Assembly: GCA_049644305.1 (NCBI GenBank) | Contig: JBARRQ010000007.1 | Location: forward strand, 1 to 58,687 | DNA: 58,687 bases | Direction of reading: 5' to 3' | Origin: AC-32 sp049644305 | GTDB taxonomy: Bacteria; Actinomycetota; Thermoleophilia; Gaiellales; Gaiellaceae | Shown here: positions 6,673 through 15,526 of the stretch, piece after piece | Layout of the letters: every line of letters begins with the position of its first letter | Position numbering within the stretch: the first letter of the stretch is position 1 | Made by a program: the position numbers and the translations under genes | The notes under the pieces: generated by a model | What the model was told of the DNA's origin: nothing | The model's database searches: none | Seen by the model: the letters and a program-made list of their open reading frames with translations, nothing else

Positions 6673-7238
6673 CCCTCGTCGAAGTTCTGCCAGTACCGAC
6701 TCGGAGTCGGCCCCTGCTGGCCCTGGTACTTGGAGCCGAGCGAGTCAGCGCCATATGGCTTCTCGGCGGGCTCGGTCAGCTGGACGAACGACAGCTGGCC
6801 GATCTTCATCCCGTAGTAGATCGTGATGGGCAGATTCGCGACGTTCGAGAGCTCGAGCGTGACGTGGCCGTTCCAGCCTGGGTCGATGAAGCCGGCGGTG
6901 GAGTGGATCAGCAGCCCGAGCCTGCCCAGGCTCGATTTTCCTTCCAGGCGCGCCACAAGATCATCCGGCAGCTGGACACGCTCGAGCGTCGAGCCGAGCA
7001 CGAACTCCCCCGGGTGGAGAATGAACGGCTGATCGTCCGCGATCTCAACCAGCTCCGTCAGCTCCTCCTGCGGCTCCTTGACGTCGATGAACGGGTAGCG
7101 CGCGTTGTGGAAGACGCGAAAGAAGCGGTCCACGCGCACGTCGACGCTCGACGGTTGGAGGAGCGCCTCGTCGTAGGGATCGATTTGGATCCGGCCTTCC
7201 GCGAGCAGGCGCCGGATCGTCCGGTCGGACAGGACCAC
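6669..7238 (-). CDS. dcd: dCTP deaminase
   Basis: This enzyme deaminates dCTP to dUTP to feed dTMP synthesis. The 189-residue protein has the family signatures: LQPSSVDVRV, the catalytic and nucleotide-binding segment EGKSSLGRLGL, HSTAGFIDPGW, and a C-terminal SKYQGQQGPTPSRYW that closes over the nucleotide. Actinobacterial homologues may be bifunctional dCTP deaminase/dUTPases, and the sequence alone does not settle which. GTG 7238 lies 7 nt after TAGAAT on the minus strand. The gene is convergent with its left neighbour. Confidence 0.95.
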   Translation of the reverse strand: MVLSDRTIRRLLAEGRIQIDPYDEALLQPSSVDVRVDRFFRVFHNARYPFIDVKEPQEELTELVEIADDQPFILHPGEFVLGSTLERVQLPDDLVARLEGKSSLGRLGLLIHSTAGFIDPGWNGHVTLELSNVANLPITIYYGMKIGQLSFVQLTEPAEKPYGADSLGSKYQGQQGPTPSRYWQNFDEG

Positions 7239-7245
7239 GCCGACG

Positions 7246-7251
7246 ATTCTA
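7246..7251 (-). promoter_or_regulatory. -10 box TAGAAT of dcd (leaderless type)
   Basis: Read on the minus strand, TAGAAT is followed by 7 nt and then the dcd start GTG 7238. A TATGCT box at 7261-7266 on the plus strand probably serves the divergent gene. Confidence 0.5.
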
Positions 7252-7279
7252 AGTGGGGCTTATGCTTGTGCCCCTTTCG

Positions 7280-8449
7280 ATGCACGAGCCTGATTCGAAC
7301 GTCCGCTTTCGCGAGCGCCGCCGTCGCCGGCGGCGGCGACAGGTTCGGATCCGGCGGGCCGTCGCGGTCGGGGTTCTCCTTGCACTGGCAGCGGGTGTCG
7401 CCGTCGGCGCTCGTACCGCCGGCCGCGGGAAGCCACAGGCTCATTCGTCGCACACTTCGAGACCGACGCACCCCTCGTCACCCAAGCCGGCGACCCGCTC
7501 GGTCGTGCCGGCCGAGGTGCGCGGCGTCCACGTCACGATGGGGCTGGCCTCGCTCCCGGGGAAGCTCGAGCAGTACCTCGCATTTCCCGGTCTGAACACG
7601 ATCGAGCTCGACGTGAAAGACGAGAACGGCCGGATCGGCTTCGTTCCCTCGACCGTCCCGATTTCCCGTCGCATCGGCGCCGCCGGCCCGTTCTACAAGG
7701 CGCGGCAGGTAGCGCGGCTCGTGCACGCCTACGGTGACTACCTGATCGGGCGGGTGGTCACCTTCGAAGATCCGATCCTCTCGGAGAAGCGCCCCGATCT
7801 CGCGATTCACACCAGCGACGGCTCGCTCTGGCATAACAACGCGGGCCTGGGCTGGACGAATCCCTACGACCGGCGGGTTTGGCGCTACGACGTCGACGTG
7901 GCGGTCGCGGCGGCGACGGCCGGCTTCGACGAGATCCAGTTCGACTACGTCCGCTTCCCGAGCGACGGCGACGTCTCGCTGATCCGTTATCCCGGAGCTC
8001 ATCCCCAGCCGATGCGCTGGACGATCCCGGCCTTCACCCAGTACGCCGCCGCCCGGCTCCATCCGCTTGGCGTGCGCGTGTCGGTGGACGTGTTCGGGCT
8101 CTCGGCTGCGCGCGACCTCGGCATCGGGCAAATGCCGCGACGTCTCTCACGCTACGTGGACGCCGTCTATCCGATGGTCTATCCGTCGCACTACCACCCG
8201 GGCGAGTACGGGATCGACGTGCCCGACAACCGGCCGGCTACAACTGTTTCCCGCTCGTTGAGCGACTTCCGCCGCGCGCTCGAGGGCAGACAAACGCGTC
8301 TGACGCCGTGGCTCCAGGACTTCTCCCTCGGACGCACGTACACGACGGACGACGTCCGGCTCCAGATCGCGGCGGCGCGAGCGCAGGCGAACGGGTTCCT
8401 CCTCTGGAATCCCGTAGGCGTTTACCACGCCGAGGTGCTCCTGCCCTAG
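7280..8449 (+). CDS. Membrane-anchored putative glycoside hydrolase (DUF4015 type)
   Basis: A very basic cytoplasmic stretch (a run of eight Arg) precedes a single signal-anchor AVGVLLALAAGVAVGA. A Ser/Thr/Pro linker and a ~320-residue TIM-barrel-like domain follow. Landmarks are GVHVTMG, NTIELDVKDENG, TFEDPILSEKRPDLAI, GFDEIQFDYVRFPSDG, VSVDVFG, VYPMVYPSHY and a C-terminal GFLLWNP. These fit the DUF4015 putative glycosyl hydrolases, in which the Asp of QFDYVRFP is likely catalytic. The substrate is unknown, with an extracellular polysaccharide the likely class. ATG 7280 is preferred; an in-frame GTG at 7253 would add nine residues. Confidence 0.8.
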   Translation: MHEPDSNVRFRERRRRRRRRQVRIRRAVAVGVLLALAAGVAVGARTAGRGKPQAHSSHTSRPTHPSSPKPATRSVVPAEVRGVHVTMGLASLPGKLEQYLAFPGLNTIELDVKDENGRIGFVPSTVPISRRIGAAGPFYKARQVARLVHAYGDYLIGRVVTFEDPILSEKRPDLAIHTSDGSLWHNNAGLGWTNPYDRRVWRYDVDVAVAAATAGFDEIQFDYVRFPSDGDVSLIRYPGAHPQPMRWTIPAFTQYAAARLHPLGVRVSVDVFGLSAARDLGIGQMPRRLSRYVDAVYPMVYPSHYHPGEYGIDVPDNRPATTVSRSLSDFRRALEGRQTRLTPWLQDFSLGRTYTTDDVRLQIAAARAQANGFLLWNPVGVYHAEVLLP

Positions 8450-8464
8450 AAGCTGTATTGCACT

Positions 8465-8502
8465 TATGCACGTATGCATCCGGCCGTGGGCTCGGATAAG
8501 GT
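8465..8502 (+). promoter_or_regulatory. Aminotransferase promoter with TATGCA direct repeat
   Basis: TAAGGT (8497-8502) is 7 nt before GTG 8510, a leaderless arrangement. TATGCA occurs twice with an 8-bp period (8465-8470 and 8473-8478), just upstream of where -35 would lie. The core also reads as TGCA-N4-TGCA, an inverted repeat that could be an operator. Confidence 0.4.
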
Positions 8503-8509
8503 CAGAGCC

Positions 8510-9832
8510 GTGGTGGTGACGCGGGCGATCGAGATGCGCACGGAGATTCCAGGCCCCAGGTCGAGGGAGATCCTCGAGCGCAAAGCGCGTGTCGTTGCGG
8601 AGCCGCTGTCCGTGTTCCTTCCGGTCGTGATCGAGGAGGCGCGCGGAGCGACGGTCACCGACGTCGACGGCAACACCTTCATCGACTTCACCGGCGGCGT
8701 CGGCTGCCTCAACGTCGGGCATTCGAATCCCCAGGTCGTCGCGGCGGCCCAGGAGCAGCTGGCGCGTTTCTCTCACACGGACTTCACGATCGCGCCGTAC
8801 GAGCTCTACGTCAGGCTTGCCGAGCGGCTCTGCGAGCTCGCCCCGGTACGGAAACCGGCCAAGGCGGCCTTCTTCAACGCGGGCGCGGAAGCGATCGAGA
8901 ACGCGATCAAGTTCGCGCGCTCCTATACGAAGCGTCCGGCGGTCGTCGCCTTCGAGGGTGGGTTTCACGGTCGGACGCTGCTCGCCCTGAGCCTCACTTC
9001 GAAGACCCACCCGTACAAGGCCGGGCTTGGCCCCTTCGCGCCCGAGGTCTACCGAGTGCCGTTCCCGAACGAGTACCGCGGCCCGAGCGCGGCCGAGGCG
9101 CTGTCGGCGCTCGCGCGCGCGCTCGTCACCCAGGTTGCCGCCGAGAATGTCGCCGCGATCGTGATCGAGCCTGTTCAGGGTGAAGGCGGCTTCGTCGTCG
9201 CCCCGGCCGACTTTCTTCAGGGCGTGCGGCGGATTTGCGACGAGAACGGGATCGTGCTCGTGGTCGACGAGGTTCAGACCGGCTTTGGACGCACGGGGCG
9301 TATGTGGGGAATCGAGCACTCCGGCGTCGAGCCCGACGTGGTCACGCTCGCGAAGTCGATCGCCGCAGGCCTGCCGCTTTCGGCCGTCCTGGGCAGAGCC
9401 GAGATCATGGATTCTCCCGCCGACTCTGCGATCGGCGGCACCTACGTCGGCAATCCTGTCGCGCAGGCCGCCGCGCTTGCCGTCCTCGACGTCTTCGAGG
9501 AGGAAGACCTGAGCGCACGCGCGGCCATGATCGGAGAGACGATTCGCGCGCGGATGAACGAGTGGCAGGAGCGCTGGGATGCGATCGGAGACGTCCGGGG
9601 CCTCGGTGCGATGCTCGCGATCGAGCTCGTTCGGGACCGAGGGACGAAGGAACCCGCTGCAGAGCTCGCCGGCTCGGTCGTGGAAGCGGCCGCGGCGCGC
9701 GGTCTTCTCCTGCTCAAGTCCGGGATCTACTCGAACTGCCTGCGCGTGCTCGTTCCGCTCGTGATCCCCGACGCCGAGCTGGACGAGGCTCTCGGCGTCT
9801 GGGAGCAAGCGCTGGACGCCTCACTGGCTTAG
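8510..9832 (+). CDS. gabT: Class III PLP aminotransferase, probable 4-aminobutyrate aminotransferase
   Basis: The 440-residue protein covers the whole fold. It has TDVDGNTFIDFTGGVGCLN near the start, FFNAGAEAIENAIKFAR, GFHGRT, EPVQGEGGF, DEVQTGFGRTG (the Asp that contacts the PLP ring nitrogen) and the PLP lysine in TLAKSIAAGLPLSAV. It transfers an omega-amino group to a keto acid. GabT (GABA to succinic semialdehyde) is the best fit, but ornithine or 5-aminovalerate activity is possible because the subfamilies are close. GTG 8510 was chosen by promoter spacing; ATG 8474 lies in frame upstream. Confidence 0.85.
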   Translation: MVVTRAIEMRTEIPGPRSREILERKARVVAEPLSVFLPVVIEEARGATVTDVDGNTFIDFTGGVGCLNVGHSNPQVVAAAQEQLARFSHTDFTIAPYELYVRLAERLCELAPVRKPAKAAFFNAGAEAIENAIKFARSYTKRPAVVAFEGGFHGRTLLALSLTSKTHPYKAGLGPFAPEVYRVPFPNEYRGPSAAEALSALARALVTQVAAENVAAIVIEPVQGEGGFVVAPADFLQGVRRICDENGIVLVVDEVQTGFGRTGRMWGIEHSGVEPDVVTLAKSIAAGLPLSAVLGRAEIMDSPADSAIGGTYVGNPVAQAAALAVLDVFEEEDLSARAAMIGETIRARMNEWQERWDAIGDVRGLGAMLAIELVRDRGTKEPAAELAGSVVEAAAARGLLLLKSGIYSNCLRVLVPLVIPDAELDEALGVWEQALDASLA

Positions 9833-9847
9833 CTCACGCGGCACGGG

Positions 9848-9853
9848 CACAAT
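9848..9853 (+). promoter_or_regulatory. -10-like box CACAAT before the receptor kinase
   Basis: CACAAT is followed by 7 nt and GTG 9861. The first base departs from TANNNT, but the spacing matches the leaderless pattern seen elsewhere in the window. Confidence 0.35.
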
Positions 9854-9860
9854 CCACGCC

Positions 9861-11342
9861 GTGGTCGGCGAGTTGATCGCGGCGCGCTACGAGCTCGAAG
9901 AGCTCGTGGGCACGGGCGGCATGTCCAGTGTCTACCGCGCCCGCGACCAGCTGCTCGAGCGTCCCGTCGCGCTGAAGCTCCTTCACCAGCAGCTGATGGA
10001 CGACGGCGACCACGTCGAGCGCTTCCGCCGCGAGGCGCGGGCCGTAGCGCAACTCTCGCACCCGAACATCGTCACGGTGATCGACCGCGGCGAGCAGGAC
10101 GGGCGCCAGTTCATCGTCTTCGAGTTCGTCGAAGGCGAAAACCTGAAGGCGCTGGTCGAGCGAGACGCGCCGCTGCCCGAGCGTGAGGCCATCGAGCTGA
10201 CGTTGCAGGTTGCGCGCGCTCTCGCGTTCGCGCACGACCATGGCCTCGTCCACCGAGATGTCAAGCCGCAGAACGTGCTCCTCGATGCGGACGGCCGGGC
10301 GAAGGTGACGGACTTCGGGATCGCACACTCGATCGACGTCCAAGGTGGCCTCACGCAGACCGGGACCGTGATGGGGACGAGCGACTACATCGCGCCTGAG
10401 CAGGCACGCGGATCGAAGGCCGATGCCCAGACCGACGAGTACTCGCTCGGCGTCGTCCTCTACGAGCTGCTCACAGGCGAGGTCCCGTTCAGCGGGGACA
10501 ACTTCGTCGCAGTCGCGATGCGACACATCAACGAGCCGGTTCCGAGCGTGCGCAGGCTCAGGCCCGATGTCTCGCCGCGGGTCGATGCCGCAATCCGGCG
10601 CGCGATGGCCAAGGACCCGCGAGACCGCTTCCAGTCGATGGATGGGTTTGCCGCCGAGCTCGAGGCTTGCCTCGGGCATGTCGGCGGGCGTGGCGCGCGC
10701 CCGGGCGACGAGACCGTTGTCGTGTCTCCCCCTTCGCGCGGGCGACGCAGGGGTAGCCGAGGTACGCCCGCCGAGCGTCCGACCGTGTGGCCGCTGATCT
10801 TGCTGCTCGCCGGGCTCGTCGTGCTGGCCGGGATCTTCGCGGCGGTGTTCGCGTTGACAGGGTCGACGCCGAAGCTCCCGAGCATCGGGGGGAAAGGCGG
10901 TGGAGGATCTCAACCGGTCCACCTTGCCGGTATAACGGCATACGACCCGCACGGCGACAACCACGTCGAGCACAACGACGCCGCGAAGCTTGCTACCGAC
11001 GGCAACCCCGCCACGTACTGGACGACGGAGCAGTACAACGGCGGGCGGCTGGGGAAGGACGGCGTCGGGCTCGTCCTCGACGCGAGCCGTAGCCGCAAGC
11101 TCTCGAAGATCACGGTCACTACCGACACGCCCGGCTTCACCGCCCAGATTCAGGCCGGGCCCTCGCCTGCGGGCTCCTTCACACCGGTTTCCGGCTCGAA
11201 GATCGTCACCGGCCCGACGACCTTCTCGATCCACGGCGCCGGCGCGAGGTACTACCTCGTCTGGATCACGAACCTGGGCTCGAATAGGGCCGTGCCGAAC
11301 AGCGCCGTGCACGTGACCGAGGTGACCGCCCGCAGCGGCTGA
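9861..11342 (+). CDS. Receptor-type Ser/Thr protein kinase with extracytoplasmic discoidin-like domain
   Basis: Residues ~8-270 are a PknB-like kinase: GTGGMSSVYRARD, the ATP lysine in VALKLL, catalytic HRDVKPQN, DFGIA and a SDYIAPEQ activation region. A basic linker with a possible phosphorylation segment leads to one TM helix (LILLLAGLVVLAGIFAAVFAL, ~310-330). Outside is a ~145-residue domain with DGNPATYWTTEQYNG and LVWITNLG, resembling F5/8 type C (discoidin) modules that bind sugars. This would be a transmembrane sensor kinase, with the ligand probably a carbohydrate (inference). The cyclase gene follows after 14 nt. Confidence 0.88.
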   Translation: MVGELIAARYELEELVGTGGMSSVYRARDQLLERPVALKLLHQQLMDDGDHVERFRREARAVAQLSHPNIVTVIDRGEQDGRQFIVFEFVEGENLKALVERDAPLPEREAIELTLQVARALAFAHDHGLVHRDVKPQNVLLDADGRAKVTDFGIAHSIDVQGGLTQTGTVMGTSDYIAPEQARGSKADAQTDEYSLGVVLYELLTGEVPFSGDNFVAVAMRHINEPVPSVRRLRPDVSPRVDAAIRRAMAKDPRDRFQSMDGFAAELEACLGHVGGRGARPGDETVVVSPPSRGRRRGSRGTPAERPTVWPLILLLAGLVVLAGIFAAVFALTGSTPKLPSIGGKGGGGSQPVHLAGITAYDPHGDNHVEHNDAAKLATDGNPATYWTTEQYNGGRLGKDGVGLVLDASRSRKLSKITVTTDTPGFTAQIQAGPSPAGSFTPVSGSKIVTGPTTFSIHGAGARYYLVWITNLGSNRAVPNSAVHVTEVTARSG

Positions 11343-11344
11343 GC

Positions 11345-11350
11345 GACAAT
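11345..11350 (+). promoter_or_regulatory. -10-like box GACAAT before the cyclase gene
   Basis: GACAAT is followed by 6 nt and ATG 11357. It resembles the CACAAT box before the kinase. It may give the cyclase its own leaderless transcript inside the two-gene unit. Confidence 0.35.
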
Positions 11351-11356
11351 TGGGGC

Positions 11357-14300
11357 ATGAGCGCCTGCACTCGATGCGGAGCAGATGTCCCCAACGCCGC
11401 GCGATTCTGTCCGTCGTGCGGCGCAACAACCAAGGAGGAGCCAAGGAACGAGGAGCGCAAACTCGCGACTGTCCTCTTCGCCGACCTGGTGGGGTCTACT
11501 CAGCTCGGCGGCTTGCAGGACCCGGAGCGGACGCGCGCACTGCTCGATCGCTTCTACGACGCGATGGCCGAGGAGATCGAGCGCGCCGGCGGGACGGTCG
11601 AGAAGTTCGTCGGCGACGCGGTCATGGCCGTCTTCGGCGCCCCCGCGGCGCTCGAGGACCACGCCGAGCGAGCCCTGCACGCTGCGCTCGCCATGCTGCG
11701 CCGGACGAGGGAGCTCGACGAGCGCCTCGAGCTGCGGATCGGCGTGAACACGGGCGAGCTCGTCGTCGGCCGGGCGCGCGAGGGGAGCGCCTTCGTCACG
11801 GGCGACCCGGTGAACGTCGCCGCCAGGCTCGAGCAGGGAGCGGCGCCCGGCGAGATCCTGGTCGGAGAGCGAACGATCGCTGCCGCCCGAGGCGCGTTCG
11901 AGTTCGAGGATGGGCAGACGATCGAGGCGAAGGGCAAGCCGGAAGGGGTTCGTTGTCGGCGGCTCGTACGCGCGCTCTCGCTGATGCGCTCGCGGGGTGT
12001 GGGCGGGCTGAGACGGGCGTTCGTCGGCCGGGACGACGAGCTGGGGCGCCTGCTCGCCGCCTATCGTGTAGCCGTCGACGAGGGCCGCCCCCGGCTCGTG
12101 ACGATTCTCGGGGATGCCGGCGTCGGCAAGACGCGCCTCGTACGCGAGCTCTGGGAGTGCCTTTCGGACGAGTCGCCCGAGCCGCTGCGGCGGACGGGGC
12201 GGTGCCTACCGTACGGGCAAGGCATCACGTACTGGCCTCTGGCCGAAGTCCTGAGGGAGCATCTCGGCCTCCTCGAGAGCGATCCCGCGGAGGTGGCACT
12301 GGAGCGGCTCGGCGACAGGCGCCTCCTCGGCCTCGCCCTCGGCCTGGACGTCGCCGAGGGTGCGCACCCGCTGCTCGTGCGCGACCGGTTCCAGGATGCC
12401 TGGGCCGAGTTCTTCGCGAACGCGACGGCCGAGCGGCCGCTTGTCCTGCTGATCGAGGACCTCCACTGGGCCGACGACCAGCTGCTCGACCTGCTCGAGC
12501 GTCTCGCCGCGGACGTGCAGGGATCGCTGCTTCTTCTTGCGACGGCGCGGCCCGAGCTCCTGGATCGGCGCCCGGGCTGGGCTCGGACCGGCGAGCTCGT
12601 CGAGGTCGACGCGCTCTCGGCCGAGGACTCGATCCGGCTTCTCGACGAGCTGCTCGCCGGCGAGCTCCCTCCGCGCCTGCGCGAGGTCGTGGTCGAACGG
12701 GCCGAGGGCAACCCGTTCTTCGTCGAGGAGGTTCTCGAGACGCTGATCGATCGTGGTCTCTTGAGATCCTCCAATGGTGGGTGGACGCTGGCAGAGCTAC
12801 CTGCCGACTTCGAGGTTCCCGACTCCGTCCAGGCAGTGCTTGCGGCCCGGATCGACCTGCTCGACCCGACGGAGAAGCAGGCTCTCCAGGCTGCATCCGT
12901 GATCGGACGCGTCTTCTGGTCAGGGCCCGTGTACGAGCTCGTCCAGGGCGAGCCCGACCTGCGCGTGCTCGAGGAACGCGATTTCGTGCGCCGTCGCGCC
13001 GGCTCGTCGATGGCCGGCGAGCGCGAGTACGCGATCAAGCACGCGCTGACGCGCGAGGTCGCGTACGCGAGCCTGCCCAAGGCCCGACGCGCGCGGCTTC
13101 ACGCCGCGTTCGCAGCCTGGCTCGAGCGGCTCGGCGAGGACCGGGACGATCTCGCCTCGCTCCTCGCGCACCACTACGCCGAGGCGGTCCGGCCTGAGGA
13201 CGCCGATCTGGTCTGGGCTGGGAACGAGCCCGAGGCCGAGCGGCTCCGGGCGAAGGCCGTCGGCTGGCTGGAGCGAGCTGCGGCTCTGGCGATCACGCGC
13301 TACGAGATGGGCGACGCCCTGGCCCTCTTCCATCAAGCGCTCGAGCTGGCGACCGCCGACGGCGTTCGAGCGGAGATCTGGCGCGCGATCGGCAGGGTGC
13401 ATGCGCTCGAGTACGAGGGCGAGCCGTTCTGGAAGGCGATGGAGAAATCGCTCGAGCTCAGCACCGACCGGGCGATTTCCGCGGAGACGTATGCGGAGCT
13501 CGCGCTGCAGACAGCCGCACGTGGAGGCATGTGGACGCGCCGGCCGCCGATGGAGCTCGTCGACGGCTGGATCGCCAAGGCGCTGGAGCTGGCGGAGCCA
13601 GAGACGACCACGCGGGCGAAAGCCCTGATCGCGACGGCCATGTGGCGCTGGACCGAAGGCATCAGGGCTTCCACCGAGGCTACCGAGCTTGCCGATCGGC
13701 TCGGCGACCCCGAGCTTCGCGCCCTCGCCTTCATCGCGCGCTCGCTGTCGAACTTCGCACACGTGAACTATGACGAGGCAATGACCTGGGCCGAGCGGAC
13801 GATGGAGCTCGAGGACGAGATCAGCGATCCGGATCTCAACGTCGAGGTGTACTTCACGCCGATCCTGCCTTCGGCCGGCCGCGGCGATTTCTCGGCGGCG
13901 AGGCGGTTCGCGCGTATTCACGACGAGCTCAACTCGAAGCTCTCGCCCCATCACCGCCTTCACGGCGTGTCGGGGCTCATCGAGGTCGAGGAGCTCGCAG
14001 GCGATTGGGAGCGAATCTCCGAGCTCGAGCAGCGAGCCGAGAAGGCCGTCGACGAGAATCTCGCCACGCCGTGTATCCGCAACGCCCGCACGCTGCTCCT
14101 GTGCGCGGTGGCGCGCGTCTACCACGGCGACGACGACGGGGCCAGACGCCTGGAGGAGCGTGCCGAGGAAGTCAGTCTCGAGGGCTACGGGCTGACCCTG
14201 GCCGGGCCGCGGATCCGCCTCGCGATCGCACGTGGCGAGCTGGATCGGGTCGAGGGCCTGATCTGCGCCGAGCACACGTTCCCGCAGGTGTTCCATCTGG

Positions 14301-14530
14301 GATCGCAGTCGGCCCTGCTGGACGGCATGGCTGCTCTGCGCGACGACCGGATCGAGGCCGAGGCGAAGCGCTTTCTGAAGCCGGGTACCTACCTCGAGCC
14401 CTTCGCGCTGCGGGCGCTCGGGCTTGTCCGCGAGGACGGGCAGCTCGTGAAGCAGGCGCTCCAGCGCTTCGAGGCACTGGGGCTGGACTGGTACGCCGAG
14501 GAAACGCGGAAGCTAGTAACGCAGCCGTGA
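11357..14530 (+). CDS. Zinc-ribbon / class III nucleotide cyclase / ATPase / TPR signalling protein
   Basis: This multidomain protein has 1057 aa. Residues 1-25 form a zinc ribbon with two CxxC pairs (4/7 and 18/21). Residues ~35-200 are a class III cyclase catalytic domain with both metal Asp (VLFADLVGST and KFVGDAVMAVFG) and the DPVNVAARLEQ region, so it may be active. A STAND-like ATPase follows, with Walker A GDAGVGKTR, Walker B LLIEDLHWAD and an NPFFVEEVLE motif. From ~560 onward are helical TPR-like repeats. LuxR relatives end in an HTH, which is absent here. It is cytoplasmic; the substrate (ATP or GTP) is not decidable. It overlaps the 3' end of ddl by 18 nt, convergently. Confidence 0.88.
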   Translation: MSACTRCGADVPNAARFCPSCGATTKEEPRNEERKLATVLFADLVGSTQLGGLQDPERTRALLDRFYDAMAEEIERAGGTVEKFVGDAVMAVFGAPAALEDHAERALHAALAMLRRTRELDERLELRIGVNTGELVVGRAREGSAFVTGDPVNVAARLEQGAAPGEILVGERTIAAARGAFEFEDGQTIEAKGKPEGVRCRRLVRALSLMRSRGVGGLRRAFVGRDDELGRLLAAYRVAVDEGRPRLVTILGDAGVGKTRLVRELWECLSDESPEPLRRTGRCLPYGQGITYWPLAEVLREHLGLLESDPAEVALERLGDRRLLGLALGLDVAEGAHPLLVRDRFQDAWAEFFANATAERPLVLLIEDLHWADDQLLDLLERLAADVQGSLLLLATARPELLDRRPGWARTGELVEVDALSAEDSIRLLDELLAGELPPRLREVVVERAEGNPFFVEEVLETLIDRGLLRSSNGGWTLAELPADFEVPDSVQAVLAARIDLLDPTEKQALQAASVIGRVFWSGPVYELVQGEPDLRVLEERDFVRRRAGSSMAGEREYAIKHALTREVAYASLPKARRARLHAAFAAWLERLGEDRDDLASLLAHHYAEAVRPEDADLVWAGNEPEAERLRAKAVGWLERAAALAITRYEMGDALALFHQALELATADGVRAEIWRAIGRVHALEYEGEPFWKAMEKSLELSTDRAISAETYAELALQTAARGGMWTRRPPMELVDGWIAKALELAEPETTTRAKALIATAMWRWTEGIRASTEATELADRLGDPELRALAFIARSLSNFAHVNYDEAMTWAERTMELEDEISDPDLNVEVYFTPILPSAGRGDFSAARRFARIHDELNSKLSPHHRLHGVSGLIEVEELAGDWERISELEQRAEKAVDENLATPCIRNARTLLLCAVARVYHGDDDGARRLEERAEEVSLEGYGLTLAGPRIRLAIARGELDRVEGLICAEHTFPQVFHLGSQSALLDGMAALRDDRIEAEAKRFLKPGTYLEPFALRALGLVREDGQLVKQALQRFEALGLDWYAEETRKLVTQP

Positions 14531-15526
14531 GCGGCGCTCGTGCCGCTCGAGGGCGAGCTGGACGAGTCGGTCGACGAGCTCGGAGTACGGGATCCCGGAG
14601 GCCTCGAACAGCTTCGCGTAGACGCTCGTCGCCGTGAAGCCCGGGATCGTGTTCAGCTCGTTCAGGAGCACCTCGCCGTCGCCGCGAACGAAGAAGTCGA
14701 CGCGGGCCATGCCCTCGCACTCACCCGCGACGAATGACTTCACCGCCAGCTCCTGCACGCGCTCGATTGTCCCCTGCGGCAGGCGCGGCGGGACCACGAG
14801 GTCCATGCCGCCCTCGTCGTACTTTGCCGAATAGTCGTACCAGTCGGCCCCGCTGAAGCCGTGCGAGACGATCTCTCCGGGCAGAGAGGCGAGGGGCTCG
14901 TCGTTGCCGAGCACGCCGCATTCCACCTCGACGCCGGCCACGAACTCCTCGACGAGCACCTTCTCGTCGTGCCGGAACGCGAGCTCGACCGCAGCGGCCA
15001 GGTCTTCCTCTGAGCCCACTTTCGAGATTCCGACAGAGGAGCCGAGCCGCGCGGGCTTGACGAAGACGGGAAAGCCGAACGGGTTGTGAGGCTTTCCCCC
15101 CTGGCGAATTGTGATGTTGCGCGTGACCGGGACTCCGCGGTCGCGCATCACGGCCTTGAAGACGTCCTTGTCCATCGCGAGCGCCGAGCCCAGCACACCG
15201 GCGCCGACGTAGGGAACCCCGGCCAGCTCGAGCAGGCCCTGGACGGTGCCGTCCTCGCCGAAGGGGCCGTGCAGGACCGGGAAGACGACGTCGACCTCCC
15301 CGAGGGTCGCAGGGACCCCGGACGTCGGTACCGGCAGCGTCTCCACGACGGAACCGTCCACACCGGTGCCGAGCTCCCACCGCCCGTCGCGCCCGATCTC
15401 GACGGTGACCGTGTCGTAGCGATCCGGGTCGAGCGCCTCCAGAACCGAGCGCGCCGAGGCGAGCGAGATCTCGTGCTCGCTGGACTGGCCACCAAGCAGG
15501 ACGGCGACCCGGAGGCGTCGGCTCAC
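14513..15526 (-). CDS. ddl: D-alanine--D-alanine ligase
   Basis: This ATP-grasp enzyme makes D-Ala-D-Ala for peptidoglycan. The 337-residue protein shows VLLGGQSSEHEISL, VLHGPFGEDGTVQG, DKDVFKAVM, the ATP-grasp lysine region FPVFVKPARLGSSVGI, the metal-binding ARVDFFV and LNELNTIPGFT. The GTG start overlaps the pknB stop (GTGA, 4 nt), so it is translated with the division-kinase operon, of which it is the last gene. This placement links peptidoglycan precursor supply to the kinase/PBP module. Confidence 0.95.
   Translation of the reverse strand: MSRRLRVAVLLGGQSSEHEISLASARSVLEALDPDRYDTVTVEIGRDGRWELGTGVDGSVVETLPVPTSGVPATLGEVDVVFPVLHGPFGEDGTVQGLLELAGVPYVGAGVLGSALAMDKDVFKAVMRDRGVPVTRNITIRQGGKPHNPFGFPVFVKPARLGSSVGISKVGSEEDLAAAVELAFRHDEKVLVEEFVAGVEVECGVLGNDEPLASLPGEIVSHGFSGADWYDYSAKYDEGGMDLVVPPRLPQGTIERVQELAVKSFVAGECEGMARVDFFVRGDGEVLLNELNTIPGFTATSVYAKLFEASGIPYSELVDRLVQLALERHERRSRLRY

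Noticed and set aside
7285..7310. TTCGAA-like tRNA arm
   Set aside because: It lies in a coding region with no acceptor stem or anticodon arm around it; no tRNA was found in the window.
11350..13197. Long Arg-rich open frame overlapping the cyclase gene
   Set aside because: It is the out-of-frame shadow of a GC-rich gene; the other frame carries all the cyclase and ATPase motifs.
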